In this document: piece after piece, positions 1 through 7,765 of the stretch
How positions within the stretch are numbered: position 1 is the stretch's first letter
Layout: each line of letters begins with the position of its first letter
From: Bacteroidaceae bacterium
GTDB taxonomy: Bacteria > Bacteroidota > Bacteroidia > Bacteroidales > Bacteroidaceae
Length of the DNA stretch: 29,417 nt
Direction: 5' to 3'
NCBI GenBank assembly: GCA_016292545.1
Contig: JAEDIG010000013.1
Span: 1-29,417 of the forward strand
The notes under the pieces: generated by a model
Databases searched by the model: none
The model's input: the letters and a program-made list of their open reading frames with translations, nothing else
What the model was told of the DNA's origin: nothing
Translations under genes and position numbers: made by a program

Positions 1-200
1 GAACAGTTAACTTTTCCCACAGTTTTCCCCGCAACATTCAGCTTTTTCCCTTCATTCCTATTTCTTTCAGACCAAGGTGAGGGGAAAAGTTGAGAGGGAG
101 GAGGTAATTTCATTGCCATCAACAGGATTGGGATGAGTGTGGATAATCCGCCCTTTTTGGGCTTGGGGTAGGAAGGAGGGGGCATGTATGTGTCATCCCT
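1..200. other. Intergenic region with phased TTTTCCC motifs and a DnaA-box match
   Basis: No credible gene is seen here. TTTTCCC occurs at 12-18, 23-29 and 44-50, spaced 11 and 21 bases apart (about one and two helical turns), and its reverse complement lies at 82-88. TGTGGATAA at 138-146 is the exact reverse complement of the consensus DnaA box TTATCCACA. A short GCCC-TTTTT-GGGC hairpin follows near 150-165. This could be a protein-binding region, but the function is unknown. Confidence 0.35.
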
Positions 201-247
201 AAAAGAAACCGGCCGGGCCGCTGATGAATGGCGGATGCCCGGCCGGT
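201..247 (-). terminator. Rho-independent terminator after the M16 peptidase gene
   Basis: ACCGGCCGGG (208-217) and CCCGGCCGGT (238-247) form a perfect 10-bp stem, with CCGC/GCGG extending it inside. On the minus strand the stem is followed by a T-rich run, TTTCTTTTA (207-199). It begins seven bases past the stop codon of the peptidase gene, as expected for the end of the leftward operon. Confidence 0.75.
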
Positions 248-253
248 GTGGGG

Positions 254-3064
254 TTATTGCTGGGATTGCGGGGTTTTCATGCCCACAATCGTGCGGTTGC
301 CGCTCTGGAATATTTTCTTGGAGAGCTTCTGGATGTCGGAGACGGTGACAGCCTTCACCATTTCCTCATAGCGGGTCACGAGGTCCTGCTTGAAGCGGGT
401 GTTGCTGACGAGCGCATTCATCCAGTAGCTGTTCTTCTTGATGTCCTCGGCATGGCTGCGGAGCATGTACTCCTTGACCTTCTGGAGCTTTTCCTCGGAG
501 CATCCTTCGCTGCACAGCTTGTCCAGACCGTCGAAGATGACCTCCTGCATGCGGTCGAGCTTTTCGGGCGAGGTGGGCAGCACAATCGTTACGCTGGCCT
601 GCGGCACAGGGTAATCGGTGACACCGGCACCCACACCCACGCTGTAGGCTCCGCCTTCATCCTCGCGCACGCTTTCGGTGAACACCATGTCGAGCACCTG
701 CTCAATCATGGACATGAGGATGGTGTTCTTGGGCGTTTCCTTCACCTTGGCATGATAATAGAACCGGACGAGGGCATTGGCCACGTCCTGCTCCTTGTCG
801 AAGATGCAGGTGTTGCAGCCGCTGGCCATGCGCTTGCCTATGGTGCGGTAGGCCTCCTTGCCTGGGAGGACGGGCAGTGTGCCGAGGTACTTGGCGAGAA
901 GCGGCTTTACGCTGTCGGGCTGGAAATCGCCCACAAGATAGAACTCAAAGTCGTTGGCATCGGCAAAGCGCTCCTTGTAGATTTGCAGCATCAGGTCGTA
1001 GCTGATGCGGTCTATGTCCTCGGCACGCATGCGCACGGCTCTGACATCATTGTGGTAGAGCACGGATGCCACGGAATCGGAGAGGGCCGACTTGGGGGCG
1101 AGGTCCTGGTTGGCAAGGAATCCCTTGATGCGCTCGGTATAGGCGGCATACACCTCATCGTCGCGCCGGGGTTCGGTGAAGGTGAGATAGACGAGCTGGA
1201 GCATCGTTTCGAAGTCCTTCTTCACGCAGGAGGCCTTGATGCCCTCGGTGCGGTCGCCGATGAAGGGCTCCACGGATGCCTGCTTGCCTGCAAGCTTCTT
1301 GTTGAGCTGGATGGACGAGAACTTGCCCAGACCGCCCAAGGGGACGAGCGAGGTGTTGCTGGATGTGATGTAGAGGCTGTCGGGATAGAGCGACGTGCCG
1401 CCCCAGCTGTAGGCGTTCAGCTGGATGGAATTGGGCTCATGGCTGGTGGGGAGCAGGTTCACGCGGATGCCGTTGGAGAGGGTCACCACCTGGCTTTCGT
1501 ACACGCCTTTGTCTTCCTTCTTTATCTGACCGGCTTCGGCCAGGTGGTCGATGAGCGGACGGTCGTCCACCTCTTCCTTGAAGCCTTCGATGTCCTCCTG
1601 CTCCACGGCGTGGAGTGCATCGAGCAGTTGCTGCTGGGTGGGAGTGTCCAGACCCTCCTTGTCGGGCAGGAAAAGGGCAATGGCCATGCCCTGGTTGAAG
1701 GCCAGTGAGGCGGCTGTCTGGTTGACCACGTCAAGAGGAATGGAGGGGATGAGTTCCTTGAGCGTTTTGTATTCCCATTCGATGCCGGGGGCGGGCACGC
1801 CGTCGATGAAGTGGCGCACGTATTCATCGACATACTTCTCGTTTTCCACCTTGTCGCGCTTGGCATAGCTGTCTTCCAGCTGCGAGAGGGTTTCCTGCTG
1901 GAAGCGTTCATATTCCGAAGCCGTGAAGCCGAAGCGGCTGGCGCGGAGCAATTCGCGATAGGCGGCAGCCATGCCCTGGGCATACTGGTTGTCCTTGAGA
2001 ACCACGGTGGTGTTCAGGGCATCCATGGTGTTGGCCACCAGGAAATTCTGATAGCTGGTGTAGCACGCGGTGAAAGGAGGATTGGGTTTCTCCAGCATCT
2101 CCTGGATGCGCATCTGCAGCATGGAGCATGCGGCGTTCCATACGTACTGCTGCAGATAGTAGCCTATAGTGCCACGCTGCGACCGCTCCATGGCGGGAAA
2201 CTTGTGCATCATCATGGCCACGGAGATGGATTGCTCCTTGTCCTTTTCGATGGCCACAAGCGGTTCCTTGTTTTTGCCCACGGGGAAATAGATGCGCTCG
2301 GGGGCTCCGGCTTCGGGTGCGCTGATGTCGGAGAAGGTTTTCCGGAGTGTTTCCTCTATGCGGTCGGGGTCCACATCGCCCACAATCACCAGTCCCTGAA
2401 GGTCGGGGCGGTACCAGCGGCGGTAGTAGTCGCGCAGGGTCTCGTAGGGGAAGTTCATGACCACGTCCATTGTGCCTATGGGCATTCGTTGGGCATACTT
2501 GCTTCCGGGGAAGAGGGTGGCGAAGGCACGTTCCTGCATGCGCATCATGGCGGTGCGGCGCACGCGCCACTCTTCGTTGATGACGCCGCGTTCCTTGTCG
2601 ATTTCCTTGTCTTCGAGCAGGAGGTCGTGGCTCCAGTCGTGGAGGATGAGGATGCAGCTGTCTACGGCCCCTTGGATGTCTACGTTCACATTGTTGATGT
2701 TATAGACGGTTTCGTCGAAGGCTGTGTAGGCGTTGAGGTTTTCGCCAAAGCGTACGCCGATGCGTTCCAGATACTGCTTGAGCGCATCACCGGGAAAATG
2801 GCGGGTGCCGTTGAAACACATGTGCTCCAGAAAGTGGGCCAGGCCGCGCTGCGCTTCCTCCTCCTGCATGGAGCCCACCTTCTGGGCAATGTAGAAGTCG
2901 GCCCTGCGCTGGGGCCATTCGTTGTGGCGGATGTAGTAGGTGAGTCCGTTGGGCAGTGTGCCCATGCGGACCTGCGGATCCAGCGGTATGGCTGGCAACT
3001 CCTGTGCGCTCGTGCCGGCCGAAAGAAATGCCAACGCAAGCAATGCAAATAAGACTCTTCTCAT
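254..3064 (-). CDS. M16 family zinc metalloprotease (insulinase/pitrilysin type)
   Basis: A 936-residue secreted peptidase. Residues 1-20 form a typical signal peptide ending in SAQ. The inverted zinc site HFLEH lies at residues 77-81, with the downstream third ligand most likely Glu158 in the segment KERGVINEEW, the usual distance for M16. The length fits two tandem M16 halves, each with N- and C-terminal subdomains; the second half lacks an HxxEH motif, which is normal for the family. It probably degrades peptides in the periplasm. It is the last gene of the leftward der block, 51 bases after the lipoprotein gene, and ends in a strong terminator. The family is clear, but the substrate cannot be told from sequence. 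Confidence 0.93.
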   Translation of the reverse strand: MRRVLFALLALAFLSAGTSAQELPAIPLDPQVRMGTLPNGLTYYIRHNEWPQRRADFYIAQKVGSMQEEEAQRGLAHFLEHMCFNGTRHFPGDALKQYLERIGVRFGENLNAYTAFDETVYNINNVNVDIQGAVDSCILILHDWSHDLLLEDKEIDKERGVINEEWRVRRTAMMRMQERAFATLFPGSKYAQRMPIGTMDVVMNFPYETLRDYYRRWYRPDLQGLVIVGDVDPDRIEETLRKTFSDISAPEAGAPERIYFPVGKNKEPLVAIEKDKEQSISVAMMMHKFPAMERSQRGTIGYYLQQYVWNAACSMLQMRIQEMLEKPNPPFTACYTSYQNFLVANTMDALNTTVVLKDNQYAQGMAAAYRELLRASRFGFTASEYERFQQETLSQLEDSYAKRDKVENEKYVDEYVRHFIDGVPAPGIEWEYKTLKELIPSIPLDVVNQTAASLAFNQGMAIALFLPDKEGLDTPTQQQLLDALHAVEQEDIEGFKEEVDDRPLIDHLAEAGQIKKEDKGVYESQVVTLSNGIRVNLLPTSHEPNSIQLNAYSWGGTSLYPDSLYITSSNTSLVPLGGLGKFSSIQLNKKLAGKQASVEPFIGDRTEGIKASCVKKDFETMLQLVYLTFTEPRRDDEVYAAYTERIKGFLANQDLAPKSALSDSVASVLYHNDVRAVRMRAEDIDRISYDLMLQIYKERFADANDFEFYLVGDFQPDSVKPLLAKYLGTLPVLPGKEAYRTIGKRMASGCNTCIFDKEQDVANALVRFYYHAKVKETPKNTILMSMIEQVLDMVFTESVREDEGGAYSVGVGAGVTDYPVPQASVTIVLPTSPEKLDRMQEVIFDGLDKLCSEGCSEEKLQKVKEYMLRSHAEDIKKNSYWMNALVSNTRFKQDLVTRYEEMVKAVTVSDIQKLSKKIFQSGNRTIVGMKTPQSQQ

Positions 3065-3115
3065 TTCATTTATTGGATTATTACGGTTCTTTGACGGGGA
3101 TGTGTCGCTTGGGTG

Positions 3116-3511
3116 TCACCTCACTTTCCATGTTCCGTCTTCGCGCAACATGGGCAGGACGATGGCTTCGGTGGTGGAGTCGGCAAACAGGATGTCGAGA
3201 AACACTACGGCGGAGTCCTGCCACAGGGAATCGGCTGTGGCGTGGACGGAAACAGGCTTGACGGCGGCCTTGGCAATATTGTGGCCGAACTGTGCGGCCG
3301 CGTCCTTGAGCTGGCTCTGCATTTCGGGTGCCATGCGGGCATAGCCATACAGGCCTTCCACATAGCGGTCGGCCTGCTGGCCGATGAGGCTGCTGCAGTA
3401 TTGCTCGGCCGCCGTCCTCACCTCCTGATGGCGCGGGTCCTCCTGGGACCTGCTGCATGCCGTTATGAGGAGGGCGGCCCACAGAACAGTCAGGGTAAGG
3501 GTGCTGCGCAT
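3116..3511 (-). CDS. Small lipoprotein, DUF4878/NTF2-like
   Basis: A 131-residue protein with a short hydrophobic leader and a lipobox ending LITAC, giving a predicted lipidated Cys19. The mature part is charged, and its C-terminal pattern (alternating strands ending in DGTWKVR) resembles the small NTF2-like DUF4878 lipoproteins common in Bacteroidales. The start codon lies two bases after the der stop codon, so the two are almost surely co-transcribed and perhaps translationally coupled. No catalytic residues are evident and the function is unknown. The fold assignment is inferred from pattern only. Confidence 0.8.
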   Translation of the reverse strand: MRSTLTLTVLWAALLITACSRSQEDPRHQEVRTAAEQYCSSLIGQQADRYVEGLYGYARMAPEMQSQLKDAAAQFGHNIAKAAVKPVSVHATADSLWQDSAVVFLDILFADSTTEAIVLPMLREDGTWKVR

Positions 3512-3513
3512 GG

Positions 3514-4827
3514 CTACTTCTGACGGATGAAGATGTTGATGGGTGTGCCGGTGAAGTCCCAGCGTTCGCGAATCTTGTTTTCCAGGAAACGCCGGTAGGG
3601 CTCCTTCACATATTGCGGCAGGTTGGCATAGAACACAAAGCTGGGCACTGCGGTGGCGGGGAGCTGCATGCAGTACTTAATCTTTATATATTTTCCCTTG
3701 ATGGATGGTGGCGGATATGCCTCGATGAGCGGGAGCATCTCTTCGTTGAGCTTGGCGGTGGTGACCCGGCGTGTGCGTGCCAGATACACGTCCTTTGCCG
3801 CTTCCAACACGCGGAAGATGCGCTGTTTGGTGAGGGCACTGGCAAAGATGATGGGGAAATCGCTGAACGGTGCCATGCGGCTGCGGATGGCATTGATGAA
3901 CTCGTTCATCACCCGCTGGTCCTTGTTCGGCACCAGGTCCCACTTGTTCACCACCACCACCAGACTCTTCATGTTGCGCTGGATCACCTGGAAGATGTTG
4001 AGGTCCTGGTTCTCGATGCCGCGTGTGGCATCAATCATGAGTATGCACACGTCGGCATTCTCGATGCTGCGTATGCTGCGCATGACGCTGTAGAACTCCA
4101 GGTCCTCGGTCACCTTGTTCTTGCGGCGTATGCCGGCAGTGTCCACCAGATAGAAGTCGAACCCGAACTTCTCATACCGGGTGTAGATGCTGTCGCGTGT
4201 GGTGCCGGCGATGTCGGTGACGATGTGCCTGTCCTCGCCGATGAATGCGTTCACAAGGCTGCTTTTGCCCACATTGGGACGGCCCACTACGGCAAAGCGG
4301 GGGATGTCCTGCTCGGGCTGCTCATTGCTTTCCTTGGGCAGGCTTTCAAGCACAAGGTCGAGCAGGTCGCCTGTGCCGCTTCCGGTGGCAGAGGAGATGC
4401 AGTGCGGGTCGCCCAGTCCCAGTGCATAGAACTCGGCGGCCTGGAAGACCTGGTCGTTGTTGTCGGTCTTGTTGGCTACGAGGATCACCTTCTTCTTGGT
4501 GCGGCGCAGAATGCCTGCCACGGCCTCGTCGAGGTCGGTGATGCCTGTGCCGGTGTCCACAAGGAAGAGAATCACATCGGCCTCTTCCGTGGCCACGGTC
4601 ACTTGCTTGCGTATCTCCTCCTCGAAGATGTCGTCGCTGTTTACCACCCATCCTCCGGTGTCTACCACCGAGAACTCGCGTCCCGTCCATTCACACTTGC
4701 CGTATTGGCGGTCGCGCGTGGTGCCCGACTCGTCGCTCACGATGGCGTGGCGTGTTTGTGTGAGACGGTTGAAGAGTGTGGACTTTCCTACGTTGGGCCG
4801 TCCGACAATAGCTACTAGGTTTGCCAT
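3514..4827 (-). CDS. der: Ribosome biogenesis GTPase Der (EngA)
   Basis: A 437-residue double-GTPase that acts in late assembly of the 50S ribosomal subunit. The first G domain starts at once with VGRPNVGKSTLFN and has DTGGW as G3 and NKTD as G4. The second has VGRPNVGKSSLVN, DTAGI and NKWD. The C-terminal KH-like domain (about residues 350-437) ends in the family-typical GTPINIFIRQK. Length and start match the family. It lies 45 bases after era, so two ribosome-assembly GTPases are adjacent in one operon, a common Bacteroidales arrangement. Confidence 0.97.
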   Translation of the reverse strand: MANLVAIVGRPNVGKSTLFNRLTQTRHAIVSDESGTTRDRQYGKCEWTGREFSVVDTGGWVVNSDDIFEEEIRKQVTVATEEADVILFLVDTGTGITDLDEAVAGILRRTKKKVILVANKTDNNDQVFQAAEFYALGLGDPHCISSATGSGTGDLLDLVLESLPKESNEQPEQDIPRFAVVGRPNVGKSSLVNAFIGEDRHIVTDIAGTTRDSIYTRYEKFGFDFYLVDTAGIRRKNKVTEDLEFYSVMRSIRSIENADVCILMIDATRGIENQDLNIFQVIQRNMKSLVVVVNKWDLVPNKDQRVMNEFINAIRSRMAPFSDFPIIFASALTKQRIFRVLEAAKDVYLARTRRVTTAKLNEEMLPLIEAYPPPSIKGKYIKIKYCMQLPATAVPSFVFYANLPQYVKEPYRRFLENKIRERWDFTGTPINIFIRQK

Positions 4828-4872
4828 AGAATAGTTGTTCTTTGTTGGTGTTTGGGTTTCGGTTGGCGGAGC

Positions 4873-5754
4873 TTAGTCAAGATTATAGCCAAAGGCCTTC
4901 AGTGCGCGGTCGCTGCTTCGCCAGTCCTTGTCCACCTTGACGAATACCTCCAGATGGATGGATTTGCCGAAGAATTTTTCCAGCGACTTGCGTGCCTCGG
5001 TGGACACGCGCTTCAGGGCCACGCCCTGATGGCCGATGATGATGCCTTTCTGGCTTTCTCGCTCCACATAGATGACAGCATTGATGTGGATGTTCTTCTC
5101 GCTTTCCTTGAACGATTTCACAACCACTTCCACGCTGTAGGGAATCTCCTTGTCGTAGTAAAGGAGAATCTTTTCGCGGATGATTTCCGTGACAAAGAAG
5201 CGTGCCGGCTTGTCGGTCCACTGGTCCTTTTCGAAATAGGCCGGTGACTCGGGTAGCAGCTCCTTGATGCGCTTGAGCACCACGTCCACATTGAAGCGGT
5301 GGAGGGCACTGATGGGGATGATTTCGGCCTGGGGCAATGCCTTGTGCCAGGTCTCCACGGTCTGTGTGAGGCTGGCCTGGTTGCTCAGGTCAATCTTGTT
5401 GATGAGCACAAGCACCGGCACTTTCATGCCGGCCACTTGTGCCAGAAACTCTTCATTCTTGTCGGGGGTCTCCACCATGTCGGTCACATAGAGCAGCACG
5501 TCGGCATCGGCCAATGCGCTTTCGCTGAAATGGAGCATCGACTCCTGCAGCTTGTAGTTGGGCTTGAGCACACCCGGGGTGTCGCTCAGGCATATCTGCA
5601 TGTCGTCGGTGTTGATGATGCCCATGATGCGGTGACGCGTGGTCTGGGCCTTGAAGGTGGCAATGCTGATCTTCTCGCCCACAAGCAGGTTCATCAATGT
5701 GGACTTGCCCACATTGGGATTCCCCACGATATTTACAAAACCGGCCTTGTGCAT
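4873..5754 (-). CDS. era: GTPase Era
   Basis: A 293-residue GTPase that binds 16S rRNA and helps 30S subunit maturation. Residues include VGNPNVGKSTLMN (G1), the switch region KAQTTRHRIMG, DTPG (G3), NKID (G4) and SALH (G5). A C-terminal KH domain carries GIIIGHQGVALKR. The frame is open upstream to 5859, but the ATG at 5754 begins directly with the conserved HKAGFVNIVGNPN, so I take that start. The A of this ATG is also the last base of the fabH TGA stop (TGATG), indicating translational coupling. Confidence 0.96.
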   Translation of the reverse strand: MHKAGFVNIVGNPNVGKSTLMNLLVGEKISIATFKAQTTRHRIMGIINTDDMQICLSDTPGVLKPNYKLQESMLHFSESALADADVLLYVTDMVETPDKNEEFLAQVAGMKVPVLVLINKIDLSNQASLTQTVETWHKALPQAEIIPISALHRFNVDVVLKRIKELLPESPAYFEKDQWTDKPARFFVTEIIREKILLYYDKEIPYSVEVVVKSFKESEKNIHINAVIYVERESQKGIIIGHQGVALKRVSTEARKSLEKFFGKSIHLEVFVKVDKDWRSSDRALKAFGYNLD

Positions 5755-6839
5755 CAGTGTACTCCGCGTTTTGCATACCACTCTTCGCGCGAGATGGTGC
5801 CTTCCTTGTAGAACTCGGCAGGGCTCTTGGCGGCCATTGCGGCACCGTCGTAGCCCCACACCAGATAGCTGGCGCCCCAGGAGAATCCTGCTCCGAAGGC
5901 CGTGAAGATGAGCTTGTCGCCCTTCTTGAGCTGAGGCTCATATTCCCACAGGCAAAGGGGAAGGGTGCCTCCGGAGGTGTTGGCCATGTGGTCCACGTTG
6001 ATCATCACCTACGACTCGTCGAGCCCGATGCGGCGTGCCACGGCAGTCTCGATGCGGATGTTTGCCTGATGGGGCACCACCCATGCGATGTTGTCCTTGG
6101 TCAGGCCGTTGCGCTTGGCAATGGTCTCCACTGCATCGGACATCTTGGTGACTGCATGCTTGAACACGGTGCGGCCTTCCTGATAGACGAAATGCAGGCG
6201 CTGGTCCACGCTCTCGTGGCTAGGCATCTGTGCGGAGCCTCCGGCAGCCATGTGGAGATGTTCGTAGCCGGTTCCGTCGACACGCAGGTAGGAGTCCATG
6301 AGGCCCACTTCCTCGGTGGTGGCTTCCATGAGCACACAGGCGGCACCGTCGCCAAAGATGGGGCAGGTGTTGCGGTCCTGGTAGTTGGTCATGCTGCTCA
6401 TGTGGTCGCCGCCGCACAGGATGATGCGCTTGTGGCGGCCGGAGGTGATGAGGCTTGCTCCCTGCTCCAGGGCATACAGGAATCCTGCACATGCGGCCTC
6501 CATGTCGAAACCGTAGGCGTTTTTGAGCCCCACGTTTCCTATGACCAGCGAGGCTGTGGATGGGAAATGGTAATCAGGTGTGGTGGTGGCACAGATGACG
6601 GCCTCGATGGTGTCGGGGTCCACCTGTGACTTATCGAGCAACTGCTTCACGGCACGCGTCATCATGTAGGATGTGCCGCTTCCCTGCTCTGGCTTGAGGA
6701 TGTGGCGTGTCTTCACGCCGATTCGTTCCATAATCCATTCATCGCTCGTGTCCACGATGCGAGACATTTCTTCGTTGTCCAAAATGTAGGTAGGTACGTA
6801 TCCGCCTACTCCGGTGATTACCGCGTTTATCCTTTCCAT
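5754..6839 (-). pseudogene. fabH: 3-oxoacyl-ACP synthase III (KAS III), interrupted by an in-frame TAG
   Basis: KAS III condenses acetyl-CoA with malonyl-ACP to start fatty acid synthesis. The reading frame from ATG 6839 gives 276 residues with the active-site Cys117 (EAACAGF) and His257 (VPHQAN), then meets TAG at 6011-6009. The same frame continues at once with VMINVDHMANTSGGTLPLCLW, including the third catalytic residue Asn287, and ends at TGA 5754. There is no frameshift; a single base change in a Lys or Gln codon would explain it. If real, the 276-residue product lacks the Asn and much of the C-terminal half of the fold. A GTG and an ATG directly follow the TAG and could restart translation to make an 84-residue fragment. 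A start at 6926 is possible but would add about 29 non-family residues. A sequencing error cannot be excluded. Confidence 0.85.
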
Positions 6840-6917
6840 TTTTTGTTTTCTTCTGTTCTGTATGAATGATGTGATTTTTGTGCAGGCGGCTCCGGCAATC
6901 GGGGGAGGGCCTGTCCT

Positions 6918-6966
6918 GAAAAACAAATAAAGCCGCAGAAGCCTAGGGTGTAGGATTCAAGCGGCT
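6918..6966 (-). terminator. Terminator or attenuator between rpmF and fabH
   Basis: On the minus strand AGCCGC (6966-6961) pairs with GCGGCT (6936-6931), helped by an inner GAA/TTC, and is followed by a T-rich run TTATTTGTTTTT (6930-6919). It sits in the 151-base gap after rpmF. I see no TAnnTTTG element between it and fabH, so it may be a partial terminator that lowers fabH-era-der expression relative to rpmF. Confidence 0.55.
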
Positions 6967-6990
6967 ATATTCCACTGATGCCCGATAAGG

Positions 6991-7170
6991 TTATGCCTCT
7001 TTCTCGATAGCCACCTTTCCACGGTAATATCCACATGCAGGACATACGGTGTGATAGATGTGGAATTCGCCACAGTTGGGGCATACTGCCAATGCAGGAG
7101 CTACAGCCTTGTCATGAGTTCTTCTCTTGAGTGTTCTAGTCTTTGACTGTCTTCTTTTAGGATGTGCCAT
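6991..7170 (-). CDS. rpmF: 50S ribosomal protein L32
   Basis: A 59-residue protein. It begins with the L32 signature AHPKRRQSKTRT, followed by a zinc-ribbon pair CPNC (residues 30-33) and CPAC (43-46), and ends VAIEKEA. The length is normal for the family. It lies 13 bases after yceD, the conserved yceD-rpmF pairing seen across bacteria, and upstream of fabH. This variant keeps all four cysteines, so it is the zinc-binding form. Confidence 0.97.
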   Translation of the reverse strand: MAHPKRRQSKTRTLKRRTHDKAVAPALAVCPNCGEFHIYHTVCPACGYYRGKVAIEKEA

Positions 7171-7183
7171 TTTCTTTTGTTTT

Positions 7184-7702
7184 TTATTTGTTGTTGAATA
7201 TTGTCTTCAGTTTGTCCCATCGCGGGTCTGCCGCGGGGGATGGTTCTTCGGCGGCCGTATCCTCGCACAGGACGGCTGTTTCGGGCAGGCCGATGCACTG
7301 GCCGTCGGGGTGCACGTGGCGGATGGGTATCTGCAGGGCAATGAACTCATAGATGTGCCATGCCACATTGAGCGTGCCGTCTGTTTCGGGGATGGTCACC
7401 CATTGGCCATCGTCATCGTATGCCTCGCCCAGTCTTGCCTTGAGCGTTTCGCAGGTGTCTATCGCCAGGTCCATAGGCTCCAGACATCTGTCGCAGGGCA
7501 CCTGTATGACTCCGCTGATGGCGAAGTCGAGCTGGTAGGCATCGTGCCCCCGCCTGACGGTGAGTGTGACACTGGCACGGCCTGTGTGGACCTCTGTGGC
7601 CTCCACAGCGTCGAAGAAGGCATTGTCCACATCCCAACTGAGGGTGCTGGATTCTGATTTCATGCCTCTCAAATCCACTTTATACGCGTCCAGTTTCTCC
7701 AT
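7184..7702 (-). CDS. YceD/DUF177 family protein
   Basis: A 172-residue member of the DUF177 (YceD) family, conserved upstream of rpmF and linked in other organisms to 23S rRNA and ribosome assembly. The characteristic VPCDRCLE segment is present with Cys70 and Cys73, followed later by the Bacteroidales-like IPIRHVHPDGQC. The N-terminus (EKLDAYKVDLR) matches the usual start of the family, so the ATG at 7702 is favoured over internal Met14. A -7-like promoter element lies only seven bases ahead of this ATG. The exact molecular role is not known from sequence. Confidence 0.9.
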   Translation of the reverse strand: MEKLDAYKVDLRGMKSESSTLSWDVDNAFFDAVEATEVHTGRASVTLTVRRGHDAYQLDFAISGVIQVPCDRCLEPMDLAIDTCETLKARLGEAYDDDGQWVTIPETDGTLNVAWHIYEFIALQIPIRHVHPDGQCIGLPETAVLCEDTAAEEPSPAADPRWDKLKTIFNNK

Positions 7703-7709
7703 CGGGGTG

Positions 7710-7717
7710 CAAAATTA
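7710..7717 (-). promoter_or_regulatory. Bacteroidetes -7 promoter element for yceD-rpmF
   Basis: TAATTTTG on the minus strand matches the TAnnTTTG consensus exactly. Only seven bases separate its final G from the yceD ATG, so the transcript would have an almost zero-length leader. No clear -33 TTTG is seen at the usual distance; the upstream sequence is the T-run of the preceding terminator. Confidence 0.5.
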
Positions 7718-7718
7718 C

Positions 7719-7752
7719 AAAAAAAACATCAACCAGCGTAATATTTCACGCT
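7719..7752 (-). terminator. Weak terminator after the histidine kinase gene
   Basis: On the minus strand AGCGT (7752-7748) and ACGCT (7739-7735) form a 5-bp stem with an 8-base loop, followed by an eight-T run (7726-7719). It sits in the 63 bases between the kinase stop and yceD. The stem is short, so it may be inefficient. Confidence 0.42.
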
Positions 7753-7765
7753 AAAAAATGCTTAT

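Noticed and set aside
1..250. Replication origin at the left edge
   Set aside because: There is only one exact DnaA box, no dnaA or usual neighbours, and highly expressed genes to the right point toward this end, which fits an origin poorly.
224..1708. Long plus-strand open frames opposite the M16 peptidase gene (also 1811-3052)
   Set aside because: Antisense shadows explained by codon bias of the peptidase gene.
5754..6839. Genome-wide recoding of TAG as an amino acid
   Set aside because: TAG also serves as a normal stop in other genes here (der, the GH10-GH43 gene, the barrel protein), so recoding is not supported.
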